Assembly (NCBI RefSeq): GCF_000266905.1
Contig: NC_018027.1
Location: 4,092,001-4,156,000 of the forward strand
Length of the DNA: 64,000 nucleotides
Source of the DNA: Mycolicibacterium chubuense NBB4
GTDB lineage: Bacteria > Actinomycetota > Actinomycetes > Mycobacteriales > Mycobacteriaceae
Direction: 5' to 3'
Shown here piece after piece: positions 21,692 through 31,184 of this stretch (positions are counted from its first letter, which is position 1; each line of letters starts with the position of its first letter). The notes below the pieces were generated by a model. That model was not told the DNA's origin. It did not search any database and saw only the letters and a list, made by a program, of their open reading frames with translations. The translations under genes and the position numbers were made by a program.

Positions 21692-22987
21692 ATGGCGTCG
21701 GTCAACAGGGTCTATGCAGCCCGGCTCGCGGGAATGGTCGTGCTGGGTCCCGACGGCGAATCCATCGGCCGCGTCCGCGACATCGTGATCGGCATCACCA
21801 TCGTGCGGCAACAACCGCGCGTCCTCGGCTTGGTCATCGAATTGCTCAGCCGCAGAAGGATTTTCGTTCCCATTCTGCGTGTGACTGCGATCGAGCCCGG
21901 CGCGGTGACGCTGTCCACCGGCAATGTGTCGCTGCGCCGCTTCTCGCAACGGCCCGGCGAGGTGCTGGTGCTGGGACAGGTCGTCGAGACCCGGGTGCGC
22001 GTCGACGATCCCGACCTGTCGCAGCTGGCCGGGATCGACGTCGTCGTCGTCGATCTCGGTATCGAGCAGACCCGCTCGCGGGACTGGATGGTGACCAAGG
22101 TGGCGGTGCGTCCGCAACGGCGGCTGGGCCGCCGCAGCAACGTCTACACCGTCGACTGGCAGCACGTGCAAGGTCTCACGCCGTCCGGTCTGGCGATGCC
22201 CGACCAGGGTGTGGCACAGCTGCTCGAGCAGTTCGAGGGCCAGCGGCCGATCGAGGTGGCCGACGCGATCCGCGAGCTGCCCGCCAAGCGCCGTTACGAG
22301 GTGTTCAACGCGCTCGACGACGAACGCCTCGCCGACGTGCTGCAGGAGCTGCCCGAAGACGAGCAGGTGACCGTGCTGCGGCAGCTCAAGACCGACCGGG
22401 CCGCCGACGTGCTCGAGGCCATGGATCCCGACGACGCCGCCGACCTGCTGGGCACCATGACACCCGCCGATGCCGAGCAGTTCCTGCGGCGCATGGACCC
22501 GGAGGACTCCGAGGACGTCCGGCGCCTGCTCAGCCACTCTCCGAACACCGCGGGCGGCCTGATGACCTCGGAGCCCGTCGTCCTCGCGCCCGACACCACC
22601 GTCGCCGAAGCCCTTGCGCGCGTCAGGGATCCAGATCTCACGCCGGCGCTGGCGTCGTTGGTGTTCGTGGTGCGCCCGCCGACGGCGACGCCGACGGGAC
22701 GTTATCTCGGGTGCGTGCACCTGCAACGGTTGCTGCGAGAACCGCCGGCCGCGCTGGTCAGCGGCATCGTCGACACCGACCTGCCCAGCCTGCGGCCCGA
22801 GGATTCGCTCGGGGCGCTCACCCGCTACTTCGCCGCCTACAACCTGGTGTGCGGACCGGTGGTCGACGAGGAGAGCCACCTGCTGGGCGCGGTATCCGTC
22901 GACGACGTCCTGGACCACCTGCTGCCTGACGACTGGCGCGAACGCGAAGCCGAGCCCGAGATCGTGACCGCCGAGAGGACCACATGA
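21692..22987 (+). CDS. PRC-barrel/MgtE-N/CBS cytoplasmic protein lacking a membrane domain (Rv1232c-like)
   Basis: 431 aa in three visible parts. A PRC-barrel-like N-terminus (residues about 5-75, around GPDGESIGRVRD) comes first. An MgtE N-terminal superhelical domain (about 190-280; repeats such as LQELPEDEQVTVLRQL and LEAMDPDDAADLLG) follows. A CBS pair (GGLMTSEPVVLAPDTTVAEAL to the end) comes last. These are the cytosolic Mg2+-sensing modules of the MgtE channel, but no transmembrane helix follows. The ATGA overlap with the DUF1003 membrane protein suggests that protein supplies the membrane part, which is inference. Confidence 0.85.
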   Translation: MASVNRVYAARLAGMVVLGPDGESIGRVRDIVIGITIVRQQPRVLGLVIELLSRRRIFVPILRVTAIEPGAVTLSTGNVSLRRFSQRPGEVLVLGQVVETRVRVDDPDLSQLAGIDVVVVDLGIEQTRSRDWMVTKVAVRPQRRLGRRSNVYTVDWQHVQGLTPSGLAMPDQGVAQLLEQFEGQRPIEVADAIRELPAKRRYEVFNALDDERLADVLQELPEDEQVTVLRQLKTDRAADVLEAMDPDDAADLLGTMTPADAEQFLRRMDPEDSEDVRRLLSHSPNTAGGLMTSEPVVLAPDTTVAEALARVRDPDLTPALASLVFVVRPPTATPTGRYLGCVHLQRLLREPPAALVSGIVDTDLPSLRPEDSLGALTRYFAAYNLVCGPVVDEESHLLGAVSVDDVLDHLLPDDWREREAEPEIVTAERTT

Positions 22988-23529
22988 GCGAATCCTCGGC
23001 CCGGCAGCGTCTCGACACGCCGCGGGTGTCCCGCTCGCTGACCCCCCGGCTGGACGCCGAGGCGGTCGGCCGGGTCAGTGAATCGATCGCCCGCTTCCTC
23101 GGGACCGGGCGCTACTTGATGATCCAGACGATCGTCGTCATCGTGTGGGTGATCCTCAACATCGGCGCGTTCGCCTGGCAGTGGGACCCCTACCCGTTCA
23201 TCCTGCTCAACCTCGCGTTCTCCACCCAGGCGGCGTATGCGGCGCCGCTGATCCTGCTCGCGCAGAACCGGCAGGAGAACCGCGACCGCGTCGCGCTCGA
23301 GGAGGACCGGCGACGCGCCGAGCAGACCAAGGCCGACACCGAGTACCTGGCCCGCGAACTCGCGGCGCTGCGGCTGGCCGTCGGCGAAGTCGCCACCCGC
23401 GACTACCTGCGCCGGGAACTCGAGGAGATCCGGGAAATACTCGCCGACCTGCGTCCGCAGCACGGCGCAGGCGGCGACGAATCGAGCAAACAGGACGGGG
23501 CCGAGCGCCGGTCCCGGAAATCCGGTTGA
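22984..23529 (+). CDS. DUF1003 membrane protein (Rv1231c-like)
   Basis: 181 aa. Two transmembrane helices (MIQTIVVIVWVILNIGAF and FILLNLAFSTQAAYAAPLIL) contain the family's conserved WDPYPFILLN between them. A long charged helix with coiled-coil character follows (about 95-155: RRRAEQTKADTEYLARELAA...), then a hydrophilic tail. DUF1003 proteins accompany MgtE-N/CBS proteins in many actinobacteria. ATG start is inside the ATGA shared with the upstream gene, indicating 1:1 coupled synthesis. Confidence 0.88.
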   Translation: MSESSARQRLDTPRVSRSLTPRLDAEAVGRVSESIARFLGTGRYLMIQTIVVIVWVILNIGAFAWQWDPYPFILLNLAFSTQAAYAAPLILLAQNRQENRDRVALEEDRRRAEQTKADTEYLARELAALRLAVGEVATRDYLRRELEEIREILADLRPQHGAGGDESSKQDGAERRSRKSG

Positions 23530-23549
23530 GACAGCTGTGGCGATTGCTG

Positions 23550-23578
23550 TTACAGAGTCGTTGCCGACTATGTATGGT
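23550..23578 (+). promoter_or_regulatory. Candidate promoter of the transglycosylase gene
   Basis: TTACAG (23550-23555) and TATGGT (23573-23578) are separated by 17 bp, ahead of the GTG start at 23618. The -35 is a weak match to TTGACA; the -10 fits TANNNT. Confidence 0.35.
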
Positions 23579-23617
23579 GACTTGATTCACGGGCGATCAC
23601 ACAGCTAGGACGGTTGA

Positions 23618-24931
23618 GTGCATATAGGGGGTGGATCGGCTCTCGGAGCAGCGAGACGCCGAGCAGGACGGATCGTCCGCATGCCGGCCTTCGGTGTTGC
23701 CGCGGTCCTCACTCCCCTGGTGCTCGCAGGCGCCGTCGGCGCGTCCTCCCCGTCCGACGGCATGCCCAAGCGCGACTCGGCGATCGTGCCGCTGGCCGCG
23801 GTCGCTCCGTCGCCCGGTTCGGGCGGCGCCTCGGTGGTCACCGTGACCAAGACGCCGACCCCCATGCGCATCGCCGCCGCGACGGTGTCCGCCCCGCCGC
23901 CGGCCATCGTGGTGAATTCGCCCGGCACCCTTCGTATTCCGTCGATGGCCCTGGCGGCCTACCGCAATGCCGAGGCCAAGATGGCCTCGGCGACCCCCGG
24001 TTGCGGGGTGAGCTGGAACCTGCTGGCCGGCATCGGCCGGATCGAGTCGATGCACGCCTTCGGCGGCGCGACCGACGCGCGCGGCACCGCGGTGCGGCCC
24101 ATCTACGGGCCGGCGCTGGACGGCACGCTGCCGGGCAACGAGGTCATCGTCCAGAGCCGCGCCACCGACCGCGTCGTCTACGCCAGGGCGTTGGGGCCGA
24201 TGCAGTTCCTGCCCGGCACCTGGTCGCGCTACGCCTCCGACGGAGATGGCGACGGCAAGGCCGACGTGCAGAACATCTTCGACGCGTCGCTGGCCGCCGC
24301 CCGGTACCTGTGCAGCGGAGGCCTGAACCTGCGCAGCCAGACCGACGTGGTGGCAGCGATCCTGCGCTACAACAACTCGATGGCGTACGCCCAGAACGTG
24401 ATGGCGTGGGCGGCCGCGTACGCGACCGGCGTCGTGCCCGTCGACCTGCCGCCGATCACCGGCAGTGTCCCGGCGCTCGGCGACAGCCACCTGGACAAGC
24501 CGGAAGGGCTGGGGCCGGGCCTGCCGCTGAACGCCGCCGGCCTGCCCACCAACGATCCGCTGGCGTTGCTCCAGTTCACCCAGCGCACCGACGCCGCCAG
24601 CCTGATCAACACCAACGTGCCCGGGTTCGCACCGGGCCAGTCGCTGGGCCCCCTGCCCGGGCCGGCTCCCGCTCCGGCGGCCGCGCCCCAGCAGGCGGCT
24701 CCGCCGCCGCCCGCGTGGGTGCCGCCGTGGGCGCCGCCGGCGCCGCAGCAGCCTGAGTGCGCTGTGTTCTGCATCAAGGACACCGCACCCGCGGCCCCGC
24801 CGGTCGCGGTGCCCGGCCCGGGGGCGCCCGTCGCCCAGCCCGGCCCTGCGGCCCAGCCGGTGCCGCCGGCGCCGCCGGCACCCGCAGCGCTGCCGCCCGG
24901 CCTGGGACCCGCGCCCGGGCCCGCCGCCTGA
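23618..24931 (+). CDS. Exported lytic transglycosylase-like protein with Pro/Ala-rich tail
   Basis: 437 aa (Rv1230c-like). A hydrophobic export signal (MPAFGVAAVLTPLVLAGAVG) begins at residue 22 of the GTG-start form; an ATG at 23681 would remove the first 21 residues. The transglycosylase (SLT_2/MltB-like) domain spans about 105-270. It has the likely catalytic Glu in GIGRIESMHA (near 141), the ALGPMQFLPGTW substrate segment, and DGDGDGKADVQNIFDASLAA. The last third is low-complexity Pro/Ala with two Cys in ECAVFCIKD. It probably cuts peptidoglycan glycan strands outside the membrane. Confidence 0.82.
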   Translation: MHIGGGSALGAARRRAGRIVRMPAFGVAAVLTPLVLAGAVGASSPSDGMPKRDSAIVPLAAVAPSPGSGGASVVTVTKTPTPMRIAAATVSAPPPAIVVNSPGTLRIPSMALAAYRNAEAKMASATPGCGVSWNLLAGIGRIESMHAFGGATDARGTAVRPIYGPALDGTLPGNEVIVQSRATDRVVYARALGPMQFLPGTWSRYASDGDGDGKADVQNIFDASLAAARYLCSGGLNLRSQTDVVAAILRYNNSMAYAQNVMAWAAAYATGVVPVDLPPITGSVPALGDSHLDKPEGLGPGLPLNAAGLPTNDPLALLQFTQRTDAASLINTNVPGFAPGQSLGPLPGPAPAPAAAPQQAAPPPPAWVPPWAPPAPQQPECAVFCIKDTAPAAPPVAVPGPGAPVAQPGPAAQPVPPAPPAPAALPPGLGPAPGPAA

Positions 24932-24974
24932 GCACCAGATTCGCCCGCGTGCCGGCGACGGCCACCGCGCGGCC

Positions 24975-24980
24975 TAGACT
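24975..24980 (+). promoter_or_regulatory. -10 element (TAGACT) for leaderless mrp mRNA
   Basis: TAGACT ends 5 nt before the GTG at 24986. No Shine-Dalgarno is present, so the transcript most likely starts at the initiation codon. Confidence 0.5.
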
Positions 24981-24985
24981 CGCGA

Positions 24986-26116
24986 GTGATGTCTTCTACT
25001 CCTGCTGACCTGCATTCAGCGGTTCGCGCCGCACTGACCAAGGTGATCGACCCGGAACTCCGACGTCCGATCACCGACGTCGGCATGGTCAAGAACGTCA
25101 CCGTCGACCCCGACGGGTCGGTTCACGTGGAGATCTACCTGACCACCGCCGCCTGCCCGAAGAAGAACGAGATCTCCGAACTCGTCACCCGGGCGGTCAG
25201 CGACGTGCCCGGCACCGGCTCGGTCAAGGTGACGCTCGACGTCATGAACGACGAGCAGCGCGCCGAACTGCGCAAGTTGTTGCGCGGCGACTCCCGTGAG
25301 CCGGTCATCCCGTTCGCGCAGCCGGGCTCGCTGACGCGGGTCTACGCCGTGGCCTCCGGCAAGGGCGGCGTCGGCAAGTCGAGTGTCACGGTGAACCTCG
25401 CGGCCGCCATGGCCGCCCGCGGACTGTCGGTGGGCGTACTCGACGCCGACATCTACGGCCACTCGGTCCCGCGGATGATGGGGACCACGGATCGGCCGAC
25501 GCAGGTGGACGCGATGATCCTGCCGCCGGTCGCCCACGACGTCCGGGTGATCTCGATCGCGATGTTCACCCAGGGCAACACGCCGGTGGTGTGGCGCGGA
25601 CCGATGCTGCACCGCGCGCTGCAGCAGTTCCTGGCCGACGTCTACTGGGGCGATCTCGACGTCCTGCTGCTGGACCTGCCCCCCGGCACCGGCGACATCG
25701 CGATCTCGGTGTCGCAGCTGATCCCCGGAGCCGAGATCCTCGTGGTCACCACGCCTCAGCTGGCCGCCGCCGAGGTCGCCGAGCGCGCCGGAGCCATCGC
25801 GTTGCAGACGCGTCAGCGCATCGCCGGCGTCGTCGAGAACATGGTCGACGGGCCGGTCCTGAAGATGTTCGGCGAGGGCGGCGGACGCAAGGTCGCCGAG
25901 AGCCTGTCCAGGGCCGTCGGCGCGGATGTACCGCTGCTGGGCCAGGTCCCGCTGGATCCCGAACTGGTCGCCGCGGGCGACTCGGGGGTGCCGCTGGTGC
26001 TCAGCGCGCCGGACTCCCCGGCGGGTAAGGAACTCCGCAAGGTCGCCGATGCGCTGACCAGTCGCAAGCGCGGACTGGCCGGCATGTCCCTGGGGCTGGA
26101 TCCCGCGGGTCGCTAG
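24986..26116 (+). CDS. mrp: Mrp/NBP35-type Fe-S cluster carrier ATPase
   Basis: 376 aa (Rv1229c-like). The N-terminal MIP18/DUF59 domain (about 5-85, DPELRRPITDVGMV) is joined to a P-loop ATPase with the deviant Walker A GKGGVGKSS (about 125-133), DADIYGHSVPRMMG, and Walker B LLLDLPPGTGD. Mrp proteins deliver Fe-S clusters. The paired C-terminal CxxC of many homologues is absent, as in several actinobacterial members. GTG at 24986 is preferred from the -10 spacing; ATG at 24989 is one codon inside. Convergent with tatB, with a long hairpin between. Confidence 0.92.
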   Translation: MMSSTPADLHSAVRAALTKVIDPELRRPITDVGMVKNVTVDPDGSVHVEIYLTTAACPKKNEISELVTRAVSDVPGTGSVKVTLDVMNDEQRAELRKLLRGDSREPVIPFAQPGSLTRVYAVASGKGGVGKSSVTVNLAAAMAARGLSVGVLDADIYGHSVPRMMGTTDRPTQVDAMILPPVAHDVRVISIAMFTQGNTPVVWRGPMLHRALQQFLADVYWGDLDVLLLDLPPGTGDIAISVSQLIPGAEILVVTTPQLAAAEVAERAGAIALQTRQRIAGVVENMVDGPVLKMFGEGGGRKVAESLSRAVGADVPLLGQVPLDPELVAAGDSGVPLVLSAPDSPAGKELRKVADALTSRKRGLAGMSLGLDPAGR

Positions 26117-26150
26117 CGTTCGACAAGAGCGCGCCGGGTCGCCCACACGC

Positions 26151-26235
26151 ACCCTCTTTTTCGCCGAACTTGCATTCCACGCGGGCCTCACCTCGGCATT
26201 CAACGCGTGGAATGCAATTTCGGCGAAAAAGGGGT
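26151..26235. terminator. Very long near-perfect hairpin between mrp and tatB
   Basis: Left arm 26151-26183 and right arm 26204-26235 pair over about 32 bp with one unpaired base and one mismatch (core TTCGCCGAA and TTGCATTCCACGCG), leaving a 20-nt loop. The right arm ends 2 bp before the tatB stop. The T-run in the left arm and A-run in the right arm give a U-tract-like tail in each direction, so a bidirectional terminator for these convergent genes is the simplest reading. Confidence 0.7.
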
Positions 26236-26237
26236 GC

Positions 26238-26657
26238 CTACGTGGCGTCGGGGTCGAACTTCGTCGGGGCGGACGGATCCACCGGGGTGACCGCCGGCGG
26301 CGTGGACGGTGTCACGTCGGCCGGGCCCGGCCCCGACTGCGGCTTCTCGGGCTTCTGGGGGTCGTCGAACCGGCCGGTGAAGATCGAGTCGTCGCCGTCG
26401 AGCAGATGCTTGGTCAGCGCTGCCCGCGGCGACATGCCCCGCAGCTTCTGCAGCTCGGACAGCGGCTCGCGCAGATCGTCGAATTCCGGACCGAGATCCT
26501 GGCGGAGCTGGCTGGTGGCGCCGCTGATGTAATCACGCGCCTGCCGTACCGCGCCCGCGGTCCAGCGGATGGCGCCCGGCAGACGTTCGGGCCCCAGGAT
26601 CACGAGCCCCGCGATCACCAGGACCAGCATCTCGCCCCAGCCGACGTTGGCGAACAC
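26238..26657 (-). CDS. tatB: Sec-independent translocase subunit TatB
   Basis: 139 aa. The N-terminal transmembrane hairpin element [18 protein letters not shown] (about residues 10-27) is followed by an amphipathic helix ([16 protein letters not shown]) and a Pro-rich disordered tail, the TatB layout. TatB recognises folded twin-arginine substrates together with TatC (not in this window). GTG start only 2 nt after the htrA stop. With htrA, rseA and sigE it forms the conserved mycobacterial stress/export locus (compare Rv1224-Rv1221). Confidence 0.93.
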   Translation of the reverse strand: MFANVGWGEMLVLVIAGLVILGPERLPGAIRWTAGAVRQARDYISGATSQLRQDLGPEFDDLREPLSELQKLRGMSPRAALTKHLLDGDDSIFTGRFDDPQKPEKPQSGPGPADVTPSTPPAVTPVDPSAPTKFDPDAT

Positions 26658-26659
26658 GG

Positions 26660-28174
<1,515 letters not shown>

Positions 28175-28244
28175 CTATCTCGATACCCCTCATCGAGGCA
28201 TCAGGAATCGCCGACGCACTCTCACTGGAGGATCCGCACTCACC

Positions 28245-28643
28245 CTACCGACGCTTGCGGCGGGCGCGCTGCACACCGTCAGCTAACTGTGGCGTATCGA
28301 TTGGTTCCGGCGTCTCGGCCGGAGGACGGTTCGGGATCTGGGACAACAGCCCCAGCAGAGAACTCGGCATCGCAACGGGACACGAGTCCCGCAACGCCTC
28401 GCGAGCCTGTCGCTGCGCGTCGACCTCCATCGCGCACTCCGAACAGAGGGAGAGGTGGTGGGCGGCACGCAAATGAGCGGTCATGCGCAGCTCGCCGTCG
28501 ACGAACGCCGCGATGGCCTCGATGGACAGGTGCTCGGTGGATCCGAACTGGCGCGGACCGACGGGAGCGTCACTCTGGGAGGCCAGCTGAGCCGGGAGCC
28601 AGGAGAAGGCGCGTCGGAATGCATGTCCGGGGTCGAACACCAC
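28245..28643 (-). CDS. rseA: Anti-sigma-E factor RseA (zinc-associated anti-sigma)
   Basis: 132 aa, soluble. The zinc-associated anti-sigma motif lies in residues about 61-71: His in HHLSLCSEC plus the two Cys of CxxC. The N-terminus RRAFSWLPAQLASQSDAPVG and the helix STEHLSIEAIAAFVDGELRM closely resemble Rv1222. It binds SigE and releases it on oxidation or phosphorylation-driven proteolysis. Two adjacent GTG codons (28643, 28640) could start it; AGGAG at 28648-28652 fits the second slightly better. Separated from sigE by 88 bp. Confidence 0.92.
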   Translation of the reverse strand: MVFDPGHAFRRAFSWLPAQLASQSDAPVGPRQFGSTEHLSIEAIAAFVDGELRMTAHLRAAHHLSLCSECAMEVDAQRQAREALRDSCPVAMPSSLLGLLSQIPNRPPAETPEPIDTPQLADGVQRARRKRR

Positions 28644-28731
28644 CCTGCTCCTCTCGGCTTCTGTCTCACTCAGACTTGTTCACTGGATCACTTCGAATGT
28701 AGCGCGGCAAGCTGTGAGGCAGTGTCCGAAC

Positions 28732-29532
28732 TCAGGCGGTTCTGGCTGCGTCCAGCGAGCCGGCGTCCGAATGACGGGCCAGGTACTCGCGCAGCGCCTG
28801 CCGACCACGGTGGATGCGGCTGCGCACCGTCCCGAGCTTGACGTCGAGCGTCGCCCCGATCTCCTCGTAGGACAGACCCTCGATGTCGCACAGGACCACC
28901 GCCGCGCGGAACTCCGGCGGCAGCGAGTCCAACGCGGCCTGCAGGTCGGGCCCCAGGCGGGAGTCGTGGTAGATCTGCTCCGGGTTGGGCTCGTCGGCCG
29001 GCACACGTTCGTAGTCCTCCGGCAGCGCCTCCATCCGGATGCGGCCGCGGCGGCGGACCATGTCGAGGAACAGGTTGGTCGTGATGCGGTGCAGCCAGCC
29101 CTCGAACGTGCCGGGCTGGTAGTTCTGCACGGACCGGAACACGCGGATGAACGTCTCCTGGGTCAGGTCCTCGGCGTCGTGCTGATTGCCCGAGAGCCGG
29201 TAGGCCAGGCGGTACACCCGATCCGCATGCTGGCGGACCAGCTCGTCCCAGCTGGGCATCGCGGCCATGTCGCCGGTGGCGTCGAACACCGCGGTGCCGG
29301 TCAATTCGTCGGTCGGCTCCACCCATTCGCCGTCGGTGAACTGCTCGAGATGCGCCATCGAGACAGGGGATGTCACAGGCGCGGCGTGTGTGGTGGTCGT
29401 CGGATCCTCCAGGTCGTCGTGGGAGCGGCCGTCGAGAGACGGATGCTCGATGTCGACAACGCGGCGCGATCCGGCTTTCTTCCCCGAAGTGGTCCCGGAG
29501 ACCCGGATGTCGCTGGACGCGCCGTCTGTCAT
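28732..29532 (-). CDS. sigE: ECF sigma factor SigE
   Basis: 266 aa. After a variable, Ser/Thr-rich N-terminus (about 1-90), the sequence is near identical to what I recall of M. tuberculosis SigE. Sigma-2 (about 95-165) includes [20 protein letters not shown] and the -10 recognition helix [21 protein letters not shown]. Sigma-4 (about 198-250) includes [20 protein letters not shown] and the [22 protein letters not shown]. It directs the envelope, heat and detergent stress response. An internal ATG (MAHLEQF) corresponds to the shorter translational isoforms known in M. tuberculosis. RBS GGGAGACGG precedes the ATG at 29532. Confidence 0.95.
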   Translation of the reverse strand: MTDGASSDIRVSGTTSGKKAGSRRVVDIEHPSLDGRSHDDLEDPTTTTHAAPVTSPVSMAHLEQFTDGEWVEPTDELTGTAVFDATGDMAAMPSWDELVRQHADRVYRLAYRLSGNQHDAEDLTQETFIRVFRSVQNYQPGTFEGWLHRITTNLFLDMVRRRGRIRMEALPEDYERVPADEPNPEQIYHDSRLGPDLQAALDSLPPEFRAAVVLCDIEGLSYEEIGATLDVKLGTVRSRIHRGRQALREYLARHSDAGSLDAARTA

Positions 29533-29576
29533 GCGCTTACCGTCTCCCGTGCTGGTGTGTCAGGCATATGAGCAAA

Positions 29577-29592
29577 CTGAACATTTCCTGAG
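29577..29592 (-). promoter_or_regulatory. Candidate MprA-type direct repeat upstream of sigE
   Basis: On the minus strand CTCAGGAAATGTTCAG carries two TCAG repeats 11 bp apart, 45 bp before the sigE ATG. MprA of M. tuberculosis activates sigE through loosely conserved direct repeats of similar sequence. Assignment is by resemblance only. Confidence 0.3.
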
Positions 29593-29698
29593 AAAGAGCG
29601 CTACCCCTTTTTCGACCAGCGAAAACAGTCCGCCGGCACCCGGATTCTGCGTCGCCGCGGACGGGCGTGTCGGGGCCCCGGCGTTGCGTTTTTCGCTT

Positions 29699-29704
29699 TA
29701 CGCT
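29699..29704 (+). promoter_or_regulatory. -10 element (TACGCT) for leaderless O-methyltransferase mRNA
   Basis: TACGCT ends 6 nt before the ATG at 29711; no Shine-Dalgarno sequence is present. Confidence 0.45.
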
Positions 29705-29710
29705 GCGGGC

Positions 29711-30391
29711 ATGTCCAGCACCGACGAGCCCGGGGGCGGCTCCGGCGATTCCGGAGCGCGGCCCAGCCAGGCCGAGGCGATCGTCCGTCACGCCGAGCAT
29801 TCGATCTCCGAGGACGCCATCGTCGCCGCGGCGCGGGAACGCGCGGTCGACATCGGCGCCGGTGCGGTGACCCCCGCCGTCGGCGCACTGCTCTGCGTGT
29901 TGGCCAAGCTGACCGGCGCGAAAGCGGTGGTCGAGGTGGGCACCGGAGCCGGGGTGAGCGGTCTGTGGCTGCTCTCGGGGATGCGCGAGGACGGTGTGCT
30001 GACGACCATCGACGTCGAACCCGAGCATCAGCGCATCGCCAAGCAGGCGTTCACCGAAGCCGGGGTGGGCCCGGGCCGGACGCGCCTGATCAGCGGCCGC
30101 GCCCAGGAAGTGCTCACCCGGCTGGCCGACGAGTCCTACGACCTGGTGTTCATCGACGCCGACCCCGCCGACCAGCCGCAGTTCGTCGTCGAGGGTGTGC
30201 GACTGCTGCGGCCGGGCGGAGCGATCGTCGTGCACCGCGCGGCGCTCGGCGGGCGGGCCGGCGACGCCTCGGCCAAGGATGCCGAGGTCGGTGCGGTGCG
30301 CGAGGCGGCGCGGCTGATCGCCGAGGACGAGCGGCTCACGCCTGTCCTGGTCCCGCTGGGCGACGGGCTGCTGGTCGCGGCCCGCGACTGA
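29711..30391 (+). CDS. SAM-dependent O-methyltransferase (family 3, Rv1220c-like)
   Basis: 226 aa. The SAM-binding motif [17 protein letters not shown] lies about 75-90, the acidic motif [19 protein letters not shown] follows, and the metal/substrate region [15 protein letters not shown] is near 145. This pattern is that of the caffeoyl-CoA/catechol O-methyltransferase-like family 3. The substrate is unknown. ATG chosen because of the -10 hexamer 6 nt upstream. Divergent from sigE with a 178-bp shared control region, the same arrangement as in M. tuberculosis. Confidence 0.88.
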   Translation: MSSTDEPGGGSGDSGARPSQAEAIVRHAEHSISEDAIVAAARERAVDIGAGAVTPAVGALLCVLAKLTGAKAVVEVGTGAGVSGLWLLSGMREDGVLTTIDVEPEHQRIAKQAFTEAGVGPGRTRLISGRAQEVLTRLADESYDLVFIDADPADQPQFVVEGVRLLRPGGAIVVHRAALGGRAGDASAKDAEVGAVREAARLIAEDERLTPVLVPLGDGLLVAARD

Positions 30392-30414
30392 CCCTTTCCC
30401 GCGGCGTTTCTCTC

Positions 30415-30474
30415 GCGAGCAGACAAAGAAACGCGCTCGAAGCCCGATGTCGATGCGAGTTCGCGTCTGCTCGC
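30415..30474. terminator. Inverted repeat after the O-methyltransferase
   Basis: GCGAGCAGAC (30415-30424) and GTCTGCTCGC (30465-30474) are perfect 10-bp arms around a 40-nt loop, 24 bp after the stop at 30391 and 11 bp before the next promoter's -35. Terminator-like or an insulating palindrome; no U-tract. Confidence 0.4.
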
Positions 30475-30484
30475 CGGTGACCCC

Positions 30485-30514
30485 TTGACGCCGCACTGAA
30501 CGAGTGTTTAGCGT
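30485..30514 (+). promoter_or_regulatory. Strong promoter of the TetR-ABC operon
   Basis: -35 TTGACG (30485-30490), 18-bp spacer, -10 TAGCGT (30509-30514). The GTG at 30522 begins 7 nt after the -10, so the mRNA is probably leaderless. It overlaps two TetR-type inverted repeats. Confidence 0.65.
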
Positions 30515-30530
30515 ATTGAACGTGCGTTCA
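30496..30530. promoter_or_regulatory. Two adjacent palindromic operators for the TetR regulator
   Basis: CTGAAC (30496-30501) faces GTTTAG (30506-30511) with one mismatch. TGAACG (30517-30522) faces CGTTCA (30525-30530) perfectly around TG. They flank and overlap the -10 and the start codon, a layout fit for autorepression. Confidence 0.55.
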
Positions 30531-31184
30531 GCTGACGATCTGACCACCAGGGCGCGGATCCGGGACGCGGCGATCGATCTGTTCGGCCGCGACGGCTTCG
30601 GCGTGGGTGTGCGGGCCATCGCCGCGGCGGCGGGGGTGAGCCCGGCGCTCGTGATCCACCATTTCGGCTCCAAGGACGGTCTGCACAAGGCGTGTGACGA
30701 CTACGTCGCCGAGACGGTGCGCGAGAGCAAGTCGCAGTCGTTGCAGACCTCCGACCCCGCGACGTGGCTGGGTCAGCTGGCTGAGATCGAGGAGTACGCG
30801 CCGCTGGTCGCCTATCTGGTGCGCAGCCTGCAGTCGGGAGGTGAGCTCGCGAAGTCGTTGTGGCGCACCATGATCGACAACGGCGAGCAGTACATCGAAG
30901 AGGGCGTGCGCGCCGGCACCATCAAGCCGAGCGCCGACCCGAAGGCCCGCGCGCGCTTCCTGGCGCTGACCGGTGGCGGCGCCTTACTGCTGTACCTGCA
31001 GATGCACGACGACCCGACGAATCTTCGTGCGGTGCTGCGGGATTACAGCGAGGACATGGTGCTGCCCGCGCTCGAGGTCTACACCTTGGGCCTGCTGGCC
31101 GATTCGACGATGTACGACGCCTTCCTCGCCAGACGCGAGAAGGGCATCCCGTTCACAGCCAACCCGGAAGACCACGATGAGTGA
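30522..31184 (+). CDS. TetR-family repressor of the adjacent ABC exporter (Rv1219c-like)
   Basis: 220 aa from GTG 30522 (an in-frame GTG at 30504 would overlap the -10 and is unlikely). The N-terminal HTH lies about residues 8-55 ([22 protein letters not shown]..., with recognition region [17 protein letters not shown]). The C-terminal ligand domain is helical. Rv1219c, the likely counterpart, represses the Rv1217c-Rv1218c multidrug exporter. Its stop lies inside the next gene's start (ATGAGTGA overlap). Palindromes over its own promoter suggest autoregulation of the whole operon. Confidence 0.88.
   Translation: MRSADDLTTRARIRDAAIDLFGRDGFGVGVRAIAAAAGVSPALVIHHFGSKDGLHKACDDYVAETVRESKSQSLQTSDPATWLGQLAEIEEYAPLVAYLVRSLQSGGELAKSLWRTMIDNGEQYIEEGVRAGTIKPSADPKARARFLALTGGGALLLYLQMHDDPTNLRAVLRDYSEDMVLPALEVYTLGLLADSTMYDAFLARREKGIPFTANPEDHDE

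Noticed and set aside
26151..26235. Miniature inverted-repeat transposable element
   Set aside because: No flanking target duplication is visible and the position between convergent stops fits a terminator better; copies elsewhere could not be checked.
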